64,000 nt of DNA, taken from positions 3,544,701 through 3,608,700 of the forward strand of contig OY540816.1 in the NCBI GenBank assembly GCA_961205875.1. Direction: 5' to 3'. Below, piece after piece: positions 50,050 through 61,100 of this stretch. The position numbers and the translations under genes are program-made. Each line of letters begins with the position of its first letter. Position 1 is the stretch's first letter. This DNA is from Sialis fuliginosa (Eukaryota > Arthropoda > Insecta > Megaloptera > Sialidae). Below the pieces are notes generated by a model. That model worked only from the letters and a program-made list of their open reading frames with translations. It was not told where the DNA came from and did no database searches.

Positions 50050-50690
50050 GTATTTATACTGAATTATACAAGTCTTGAGGCTTCCGCGGTGATCTTGATA
50101 TGGATCTTGGCTTCTGGGTGTAAGCCGCGTCGGTTTGGTTGTGTTATCTGCCAACGTTGCAGTGGACATCTTCAGGGCTCTTTTAAAAGTGCAACAGAGG
50201 CAAGGGTCTGCACTCGTTAAATACTAGTTCAGGCAGCGGCCAGTAGTGACTCGGATGCACCTGATTGGTGCACACTCGAGCCTATCCTCTCGTGCCGCAC
50301 ACTGGTCTCTGCTGGAGGGGGTGGCCAGGTGAACAGATGTCGCCAGGCGCTGCTGAGTTGATATCCGTCGTCTCTGTTTATGTTGTTTCGGTTTTTGAGA
50401 ATCTCAATCGATTCTCGGATAATGCGGGGTAATAGCGGGATGTTTTCGCTAGGACCTCGGTTTGTGCGCATGCTCTGCCAACGCAGATTTGTCTAATTGT
50501 TTTAGACGTGTCCCTATAGTTCGTCTAGTTTGGCCAATATACACAACCCCACAGCTGCAAGGAATAGAATATACTCCTTGAGTGTGTAGTGGTATGTAGT
50601 CCTTGGGGTTCCTGAGTCTCTGGGTGATTTTGTCACCCAGAGACTCAGCTTACACCCAGAAACCAAGATCCTTTATACTGAATTGTTACC
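50050..50690 (-). pseudogene. Penelope-like retroelement fragment with GIY-YIG endonuclease
   Basis: Read on the - strand, 50650-50480 gives ESLGDKITQRLRNPKDYIP, then GVYSIPCSCGVVYIGQTRRT and KSALAEHAH. This is the GIY-YIG nuclease of Penelope-like elements with the CxC knuckle before VYIGQTRR. After a frameshift near 50470, RIIRESIEILKNRNNINRDD and GYQLSSAW follow (50430-50350), also typical. The reverse transcriptase part is missing. GC content is far above the flanks. The outer edges carry inverted copies of a TTACACCCAGAARCCAAGATC block. Confidence 0.85.
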
Positions 50691-52558
50691 GTAATTTGTT
50701 CATGAAAATACCACATAATACCGAGTAAAAATTTGCACAATAAGACTACTCCCGGTATGGTCTCGCTCCAATCAAATATAAATATGCAATAAACAATGAA
50801 ATCATTCGCACTATAGGTATCGTGCCAGTCACGCTCCGATACAGTATTTACTATACTTACTGAATATTTGACTGGAGTGAAACTGGCACAATAGTGTTGA
50901 TCGACCATAATCATTAAAGTATAAATACCGTTGTTATACTTATACCACGTATTTATACCGTATTCTGGAAATCATAAGGGGATATAAAATAATGAATAAA
51001 CAAAAAAATATTTTAAAATATTCAACCTTTATTATGATATTTGTCTTACAAAATAAAACTATCTAAAAACAAAACTCGAATTTAATTGATATTTACGTAA
51101 GCAATAAAGGGGAAACTAGTATACATACAAGCTGAACCTAAAAGAACCTAGAAAAAATTATTTATGAAATATTTATAATAAAAGGAATGCTAATAGGTTT
51201 TCATTCAATTGGTATTTAACTGTTTCCCTTCAATTCGAGTATTTTACAAATAAAGCCAATATTTGATTAATAAATGAACTTTCTATAAAATCTTCAAACT
51301 TCTATATAATTCTTATTATTATATTGTTTGCTCTCAAATAATTAAGATATTATTAAATAAACATTGAAATTATTTTAATATTATTATAATAAAATAAATT
51401 AAACTTGAGCAAAATATGTTATTTTAATATTTCAGTATATTAAACAAAACTGTTAATTAGAATAAACACAAACAAGACGTAATAAATTATTAACAAATTA
51501 TAAAAATATTATATGTATTTACATACCAAATACTATTCATTTATATTATAATATAATAAATATTAATATTAATTAAATCATAAAATTAAATTTTACAATT
51601 TTTATAAAATTTAATAAAATGATCATTCAAAAGAATTTTTAAATCACACTGTTTCTAAATAGGTATATTATTGCTTAATAAAAAATGATTTAGAATCAGT
51701 ATAATTACATTATAAAATATTATGTGATTGCATTATTTAATTATGTCTGTTTTACACCAAACCGACAAATCAGACTCACTCTTTCTGAAACAAAACCTAT
51801 ACAATTTATTAGTAAGATTTGTTTTAAACAAAATGTTTCTATTTTGTCAGTTTGGTGTTATATAAACATTAGTATTATTAATTTAAAGACAGTATTTATC
51901 ATATTGTCACTATTTTGAGTGTGGAAAAATATCTAATATTCTACTTCATGAGACAACAATATTATTTATTCAAGTCTAATATTTAACTTAAATAATGCAA
52001 AATGTATTTTGATAAATACCATTTTCCTTGTTGCATCAATGATATAATTTTTATTTTAAAACAATCTGCAATAAATTTTTAATCAAAAAACTTAATACAG
52101 GAGACAATTATTGTTGATAAATGAATCCATTACAATATATGGTTTTAAAATAATGATAATTATGTGTTTTAACTCCCCCCCCCCCCCTTTCTTACCCACT
52201 CCTTTAACGAACGTAAAATTTAAAAAAAAAAAAAACTGAAAATAAGTTACACCCTTGGGAAAAAATAAGAAAATCAGAATGCGTGCCCACAGGCACATTA
52301 TTGTCAATTATGGAATTTTTTATCCTAGAAGACAAAGGTTAGTTATAAAACTGTCCTAATTTAAAAATCAACCATTTTAATCATCTCCTATATCAACGTT
52401 GAACCAAATTTAATTTTACTTAAAATAAATAGGAATTCATAGTTTTTATCTATATTTTCATCATATAGGTTTTAGGTACGTTTGTTTTCAAAAAAATCAA
52501 ATCTTTTTTACATTTCACATAATTCACTGTTTTTACAAATGTTATCATATGTTATATA
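50691..52558. other. AT-rich intergenic stretch or distal 3' UTR of fray
   Basis: No repeat ends or protein-like frames recognised. Around 50760-50900 the base mix is less AT-rich, with CTGGCAC/GTGCCAG blocks in inverse (50822-50830 and 50883-50890), hinting at another palindromic element. Confidence 0.4.
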
Positions 52559-53939
52559 CAGAGTGATTTGCAACTAGTGTAAAAAAAATACAGTAGATCG
52601 AAGATGCTATTTTAAGCAAAAAACTTCATGTCAACATGTATCCGGAAATTCTTTGCGAGGGAGCAACAACCTTCCAAAAATTTTGCCCAAAATTAGTAAT
52701 TATTTAATATCTAGAGAACCCATAGTGGTACAGTTATCAAATTTAATAACTGTGCCTCTCTATGGGTTCTTTAGGTATTAAATAAACATTAATTTTGGGC
52801 AAACTTTTTGGAAGACTGTAGCTCTCTCACAAAGAATTTCTGGACACATCGTGGAAGACTGTAACATCTTCAAAATCGGCTATTTTGAGTTTGTTACGGC
52901 ATTCGACTCTGAAATGATGTACAATTGTTTGGGGAAAACCGCGTTAAGTATAGTTTATTTATTGGTTGCAAGGTGGCAGATGTTACAGTATTCCAGTAAT
53001 GTAGGCAGGCCGGTCATGTCCGTAGAATACTATGACAAGTCAGTTCCTTATTTAGTTTCTTAGTGGTTAGGTAGTTATTACAGTTTTGCCCGGACACTTT
53101 TTCTTCACCTGAACTTTGTTAGTGTTCCGCAGATGTTATCGTTTTTTAATTTTAACAGTTTTTTTACCCCTATATTGATTTATAATCTCTAAGGTTTGGC
53201 TTCCATTGAAAAAATTAATTAACGGAACAAATATAACAAAATAAAACCAATTCTAATCTGTCCGCAAAATACTGTAAAAACCACAAAATTTAGAACAAAT
53301 TTATAAATTATGTTAAAAAGGATCATAATCAATAGACAATAATTAATAACTGGAGAGGTAAATGAAGAAAGTAAAAAACTTAAGGATCCATTTCCCACGA
53401 TACTGCTTTTTCGAGATGTTACAGTCTTCCACGACGGGTGCGACATGCAGGCCCGGATTTACCATGCAGGCAGAGTAGGCAGCTGCTTAGGACGGCAAAT
53501 TTTGGAGGAAACTTTGAAAACTTGTTATAATCGTGGGAATTGAATTTGATTTTGATTCTATTATCGATGAGTTTGCCATCCGAAAATCGAGACGTAAAAA
53601 TTTCAACCCATAAGCAATAATTTCTCTATACATGTAACTCAAGCATGACAAAAAAAAAAAAGGTCTTCAGTTTTTTTGTTTCCTAATGTAACTTTATAAA
53701 AATTTATAAAATTTGAAATTGACGCAACCAAAAAAAAAGATCCTGAGTTTTATATTTTGACATCTATGACTTGAACTGTTAGTTTCGAGGTGGGGGGGGG
53801 GGGGGCAATTTTCGCAACTGCCTAGTGGCAGCAAATTTCTAAATCCGGACCTGGCGACATGTTTACATAAAGTTTTTTGCTTAAAATAACATCCTTAATA
53901 CACTGTTAAATTTGTTTACACTAGTTGTAAATCACTCTG
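52559..53939. mobile_element. Long inverted-repeat element R1, hosting a nested hAT-like MITE
   Basis: Ends CAGAGTGATTTGCAACTAGT and ACTAGTTGTAAATCACTCTG. Inverted repeats extend about 100 bp (AAGCAAAAAACTTCATGT against ACATAAAGTTTTTTGCTT). An inner inverted pair is GTGGAAGACTGTAACATCT (52851) and AGATGTTACAGTCTTCCAC (53414). The 8-bp flanks agree at only 5 of 8, so the target is not proven. Confidence 0.72.
53448..53853. mobile_element. hAT-like MITE B2 nested in R1
   Basis: Begins CAGGCCCGGATTTACC, ends TAAATCCGGACCTG. Exact 8-bp duplication GCGACATG at 53440-53447 and 53854-53861. 406 bp; two A-tract motifs inside. Confidence 0.92.
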
Positions 53940-55025
53940 GTTAAGTTCTATATTGTTTTTGATTTGATTTATTTTGCAGTATATAATTATTCTGGTTTAA
54001 ACAATGTAATACTCGTAGTAGGGGAAATAATATATAGATAATAATAAGAGGACTGATAAATAAATAAATGATTATTTCAACTTGATATATTTAATTTTAT
54101 TTGCTTTTTATGCCACATTTAACTTGTGTAGAATGTGACAAAAAAGTTTAGGTGACAGATACGCTTCTGGATAATCAAGAGTAAACAGTATGTGACAACG
54201 TGAATTTTCTATATATTATACCAAATATACTAATACAATTATTTTATAATTACTCTGATTTATGTTACTAAAATTTTATTTATCATTACTGAAAATATAT
54301 TTTGTCAATAAATACTGTCAATGATATTGTTAACATTTACAATAATTCATGTTCTTAAAAAAGAACTATTTTTGACTCTAAATACACAGGTAGTAAAAAC
54401 GCAAAAAAATTAATGATTATATTTAATTTAAAAAAGATAATAATGTAAAACATTTTTCCAATCAAATATATACACAACAACAGAAATATATATTATATCA
54501 AAGAGGGATTTTTACACAAGGGGACGTTGTACATTTTTATTTACGTTTTGATAGAAAGGATCAAATCTCAGGCAATTTTGAATGTAGTTAAATATTTTTA
54601 CATGGTTGTCATTCATTCGTTTTGCACAAGATAAACTAAATATTATACAAGCAAAAATTTAAAAAATATTTATAAAGAATAATAAATAAAAAAAATACCA
54701 AATAATTATTTTTTGGTCCAATTTAATTTTGAAATGATTATTTTCTATCGAATGACTAGATTTAGATCAATGCTCGGAATGGAGTTTAATGCATCAGAAC
54801 ACGATTGTGGTTTTTCATATTTAAATTTACTACGAGCATTCATATGTACATACATGATACTTAAAATCAACTAGCAGTAAGAAATAAAATATGACAACCA
54901 TGCTTTTAGATATATATATAGCACAAGCCTGCTTGGCTATTAAAGAATTTACACTAAAATTATACAAGTTTAATGTATATTATCATTTTAAGTACCATAA
55001 AAAAGAAACTAGAAGTTAACAAGTA
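53940..55025. other. Probable 3' UTR of fray and flank
   Basis: AT-rich with no coding frame. TTTATT motifs (AATAAA on the - strand) occur, so the transcript end could lie here, but I could not choose one. Confidence 0.4.
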
Positions 55026-55103
55026 CTAATCTGAAATAGAAATTTGTGCGAAACCAATCAACGCTTTATCATCAGGTATTTCGTTCGCAGCAGTACCAGA
55101 ATT
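55026..55103 (-). CDS. fray: fray terminal exon
   Basis: 25 codons plus TAG, acceptor TTTGCAG. Encodes EIPDDKALIGFAQISISD, matching the conserved end of OSR1/SPAK. The 3' UTR runs leftward from 55025; I could not fix its end. Confidence 0.95.
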   Translation of the reverse strand, partial: NSGTAANEIPDDKALIGFAQISISD

Positions 55104-58100
55104 CTGCAAAGGAAATAATATTTATTAGTCTTACTACTTATTACTGAATATTTAGTTTTAAGGGGGCAGACCCAATTAGAATTTTGAAAAAATCCATTTT
55201 TTTTTTTGCATTTTCTCAAAGTAGAATATTTCAAAAGTATTCTCTGAAAATTTCAGACAAATGTCCTGTCCATAGACGATTCAGTGTAAGTTCCAAAATA
55301 AATTTTTTATCTGCATGCAAATCTTACTCAAAACTTTAAACGCGTTTTTCTCGAAACCATGTTTTCGAATTCGGTGATCACTGTAACTTGAGAACGACTT
55401 TGCCAATCGGTTTGAAATTTTTCTCACTTATTTTATACACGATTGTCCTCCGGATGGACGAAGGATTTTTTTTGGACGATTATTATTTTTTTTATAGCCG
55501 AAAATGCGAGTGAAATTTTAGTCGAATAAAGAACTTTGACTTTCAATATCCGCCATTTTGTGAAAATTCAAAATTTTTTTAATTCCTTCGTTCATCCGGA
55601 GCATTATGCCATTAGCTAATGATCCCTTTTGTTTTTTTATTTTAGATGATCTAGTGACGAGCAGCAGTGATCACGGCAAAACACTTTATTTTTTTTTGGA
55701 CCCCTCCCAAATTTACTGTATCCCACTTAATATTTTGCCATAAAAAAATTACAATATTTTCTGTAAATACATATCTTTCATGTGGGAAAACATTTGTTAT
55801 TAATTATTTTAATGCGTGGCCAAAAAAATCTTAAAAAGAGCTTTTTTTGGATGTCCCAACTGGGTCTGCCATCTTAAATGAGTTGTATCTAAATAAAGAT
55901 AAAACAGTTGAATTAATATTTACGTCCTCGAGAAGCAAGGAAAATATATCAAGATCGATCAAATTCCTTGGAGTTAATCTCGATACCAGACTCTCATGTA
56001 AACAACATATTGAAGAAATAACACCAAAACTCTCAAAATCCGTATACGCTATACGAAGAATCAAAATGATCATTGGTATCAATGCAGCAATAATGACGAG
56101 CATTGTAAACCACTATTTCAAAAATATGGAATTCTAAATTCCCTGACTACTAGAGACTCGAGGGTAAGAAGTGATTGAGGGGCCCCAGAATGTGCAAAAA
56201 AATTTGAAAATTTTTTTTTTGCTCGTCAATTTAAATTTATACTTTTTTCTTCTTCACTGACTTCCCAGAATTTATAATAAATTCCCTGACTTTTCAGAAT
56301 TTTAAAGAAATTCCCTGACCACTTGAGGCTTCCCTGACTTTCCAGAAAGTAAGATTAGTTATAAATATACATTATAAACAAACATTATTAACAACCCGTT
56401 CAGATATTCACAATTACAATATTAAAACAAAAAATAAATTCACCGTGCCTAAATTTAGGCACAGATATAAATTCCAATATTGGTTTAATTTACTACAATA
56501 AGCTACCAGACAAGTGGAAAAAAGAAAAATCCAAAATATTTAAAAATACTGTAAAAAGTTTCCTTAAAACGGAGGCTTTTTATAGCCAGGAAGAATTTTT
56601 AAATTACAAATTTTAATTATTTTTATTTTATTTTGTATTAGTTACCATTTTCTTATTGTAATTAGCTACCTTTTATGTAACTTTACTGTAACTACAGAAT
56701 AATCAATTTTGATTTGATTTGATTTGAATTTAAATGTATACGCTATAGATGTAAACCTAAGCATTTCATTTTAACGGTATTGATTTTATATTTCTCTTTA
56801 CATTATCGCATTTAATTTTCTAACTCAATTTCATAAAACATTCTTTATAACTTTCAAATATTATTATTAGTAATTTAATTAAAAATAATAGGTTACTTAC
56901 CAAAGGGAAGGTGACAATTTTAAGTGATCCTTGCGAATCAATCAATTTTTGTAAATTAGCAGCTATAACAATAATATCTCTTCCATCAACCAATCCAGCA
57001 CCTACTAATTCACTTGCAATTCCTTCAGCAGAATCTTTTCCAACAGCAAACTCAAACCGGATGTCGTTTAATTCTCGTCTTACATTTCTACAGAAACAAA
57101 AATTAAATTACGATCACCAACTGACTAAATTAAAAAATATTTAAAAGAAAAAAGAAAATTTTGCATTAGTACATAAAAAGTTATTAAAATCAATAGATAA
57201 TATTTCTTTAAATCAGGGACTTGAACTGAACCTGAACCCAAACCGTAAACCCAAAAAAACCCGTATTTTTCACTTTATTTTTAAATTCTAGGTATAACTG
57301 AATTACATTTCAATTTGCAAAAAAAATCTGGAAAATAGAAATTTCAATTTTTAAATGTAATTTTATTTTTTGACCTTTTTCTAGCAATATTTTAATTGCT
57401 ATTAATGTTTTTTTCTTCTTCAGAAAATGTTTTATTTGTTAATTATAATTTTTTTTTCAAACAAAATAATTTTCTTTCAATTACAAACTTGAACCCGAAC
57501 CTGAATTCTAAAAAAATAACGTTTTTTAAACCCAAATAGTTTGCAATATGTTGAACCCAAACTGAAATTTATTTATAAATTCCAATTCAAGTTCCTGCTT
57601 TAAATATATTATAGCATACGTTTTTTTTAACAGACCACGATGTAATATTAAATAAAATTTATATGATAGTTTGTTTATGATACTAAATAATAAGAAAATA
57701 AAATCTGTGATGTGCAATATAAATTATTTAATATAAGCATCCCCCATTAATCATATTTTTTTAAATATATTAAATTACCATAATATAAAATTAACAACAT
57801 TCTTAAAAATTTTGCTTTTGCAATGAACTTATTAAGTAATTTAATATTTTAATGAGGAATGTTTGTACATTAAATCAGTGTTTAAATTAAAAAAAGACAA
57901 CTCAAAAATAGACTACATAACATACATATTTATATACTTACAAGGGAACCTTTTCAAGTAGCATATTCAGATCGAGTTTAATTTTTGTATATAATTAGAG
58001 GTAAGTAAGAAAAAAATTATCTTAGGTGCGGTAAAACGGTTTAAGGGGATGAAACACGCCTTTGAAAATGTGCAAAATAATCATATATTTCAAATAACTT

Positions 58101-61100
58101 TGTAACTAATGAAGATTTTTAGAAATCTATTATTCAAAATTTTCATGGTTTTTTTGAACGGCGATAGTCGAAATTCGATAAAATGAAACCGTTAACCCCC
58201 ACCTCCTACCCACCCCATTATTTATTTAAGATTTTTTTCTTTTAACTAAATCTCTTTACTGGTTTCTAGGGGTCTTGGAATGTAAATATCTGTCTAAATT
58301 GGTAACTTTTCAACTATAGTCAATACTTTTCTTATCGCTAATGTAATAAAAAAATTTAAATTAATATTTTTCAAAATATGATAATGTAACGATGAAAGGG
58401 TTAAAAAAAGTTTTTTGTGAAATATGTCTTATATATTTGAATTACTATTGTATACCAAAATTAATTTTAGTTACTAGAAAGAAATCTTAAATAAATAATG
58501 ACGTGGGTGGTTTACCATTCAAAAGAGTATAAAAATCATGAAAATTTTGTATTACAGATTTTAAAAAATCTTAATTAGAGTTATTTGAAATATATGATTA
58601 TTTTGCACATTTTCATAGGGGTGTCATCCCCTTAAACCGTTTTACCGCAGCTAAGATAATTTTTTTCTTACTTACCCTGACCCCCTCTAACTATATACAA
58701 AAATTAAACTTGATCCGAATATGCCACTTGAAAAGGTTCCCTTGTTAGTAATTATTAATTTAATATTTACAAATGTGTGTAAAAAAAGAATGCTAATTTT
58801 TGTGAAAATAATATTGAATTTAATTATACTAATAAGTAATTAAAAATAAACTAGTAACCCTTTTATTCAAATAGGTGAATTAATCACATAATCCAGTTCA
58901 TTTATTGTCAGACGAAAAATAGATGTATCTGGAGAAAAATTCTAAGAGAGCTGAATTTTTGTATACATTTTTTTTATTCTTGATGAATAATTAGTTTTAA
59001 TTAAATATCTCCGTATTTATAGGTTTTACGATAATAATGGTCATATAACGATGGAAAGATGAGAAAATTCTCTTCAAAAAAGTCCTTCATAGTGTTTTCA
59101 AATGACCTATAATTTATGCGGTTGCAAAAATTATGACAAGCAAATACTTTAAGCCAGGCCCGGAAATTTGCCGCCCCTAGGCAGTTGCGAAAATTGCCGC
59201 CTTCCTCCCTCGAAACTAACAGTTTAAGTCATAGATGTCAAAATATAAAACTCAGGATCTTTTTTTTTTTGGTTGCGTCAGTTTCAAATTTTATAAATTT
59301 TTATAAAGTTACATTAGAAAACATAAAAACTGAAGACCTTTTTTTTTTAGTCATGCTTGAGTTACATGTATAGAGAAATTATTGCTTATGGGTTGAAATT
59401 TTTACGTCTCGATTTTCGGATGGCAAACTCATCGATAATGGAATCAAAATCAAATTCAATTCCCACGAATATAACAAGTTTTCAAAGTTTCCACCAAAAT
59501 TTGCCGCCCTAGGCAGCTGCCTACTCTGCCTGCATGGTAAATCCGGACCTGCTTTAAGCCCAAGGAACATAAAATTTTTTACTGGTGTAAATATTATAAA
59601 AAATGTATAAGGTGTCAAATTTTGACAGTAATTAAAACATACTGAAATGTTTATTTCCTGAAAACTCCTTAGCAAAGTAAGCCCTGAAATACCCTTATCG
59701 AAGGATCCAATGTTTAGTTATACAAGGATTTTGTAAAACACTGTATCTAATGATCCAATTAACTTCGTCTTTCACAGTTTAGACAGACAATTCAATTTTC
59801 TACAATTGCTTTATTAATATTTTAATCAAACATGAATTAATACCTTTCAAAAAGGCAGTCAAATTTATTGGACCTTGCTAGCAACCTGGGGAAAAAAAGT
59901 GAGGATCGCTTTTCATTTTTAAAAATTTCAAGAAATTACCCCTATTTAGGGGATGAAAAAACCCCAAAATATAAAAAAAAATCGAAAATACCACTAATTA
60001 TAAAATCATCTTATTTATTTATAATTTTTAAAAATTTTCATTATCTCCTTCTGATTAAGGGTGGTTTTACCCCTCGTAGTGGTTGTTTTCTCATCGGGAC
60101 TAATATAATATACATAGTTATTCTATATTTTCCATGACTTCAAGCACTTAAAATATTTTTTTGGAATTTTAGAAAAATAGTTTCATTTTTCTTAATATTT
60201 TGGGGTTAATCTCACCCCATGGGAGATTTGGGGTGGTTTTTTAACCCACATAAACCCTCATCGATCAACAAAATACATGATTACACTTTTGTCGATCATT
60301 GTAAATCTTTGTAGATCAAAAATCAATGAAAAAATATGTGTTGTCTCAAAATGCAGATTTATCATAATCTGATTTGATCACTTCAGATCTGAAATTTTTT
60401 CCTGGATAAATAAAGGTAAGTGTATATGAAAATTCAGCTGCCTTGGAATTTTTCCATAAAATACATAATTGGACTAATAGTGAATACAAAACGAATAGTT
60501 TAATTACTAAAAATCTGTACTTTTTAATTACTTTAAAGGAAAATGGAAATTAAAAATAATATACATACACATCAGCAGAATAAGGAATAACAGGTTGTCT
60601 AGGAAACAAAAATAAAAATATATTCAGAAATATTTATGTTCTGCAATCAGATATTTGTCTTATTGTTAGATCTATATAGTGGATGTCCAAAATAAAGTGT
60701 TACGAACTTCGATTTCCAAAAATTAAGTAACTTATTGAAAAATTTTCCAGAGAAAAGCTACTCAGTTTAGTAAGGACAAAATTGATTTGTAAGCAGTATA
60801 CTAAGTAAGAACCCCTTTTATCATAATCAGCCTTCAAAATCTTGCAACCAGGCGCGTTTAACTTAACGAGTTGACGCAAGATTTTGAAGGCTGATTATGA
60901 TAAAAGGGGTTCTTACTTAGTATACAGCTTACAAATCAATTTTCAGATTTTATACAGTAGTTGCAACATTTTTACAAAAATAAAGCCGCCCCTGCGCCAA
61001 ACGCTAACGAAACTAGCTGACTGACGGCAGGCTGTATCTCTACATCACAAATGTGACGTAATATCAAAAATCAGCCTTTATCTTTATAAAAATTGCAACT

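Noticed and set aside
55831-56103. - strand frame of 90 codons
   Set aside because: Shadow of the reverse transcriptase fragment on the + strand.
60781-60940. MicroRNA gene
   Set aside because: Stem of 65 nearly perfect pairs is too long and too perfect for a typical insect miRNA and belongs to a MITE.
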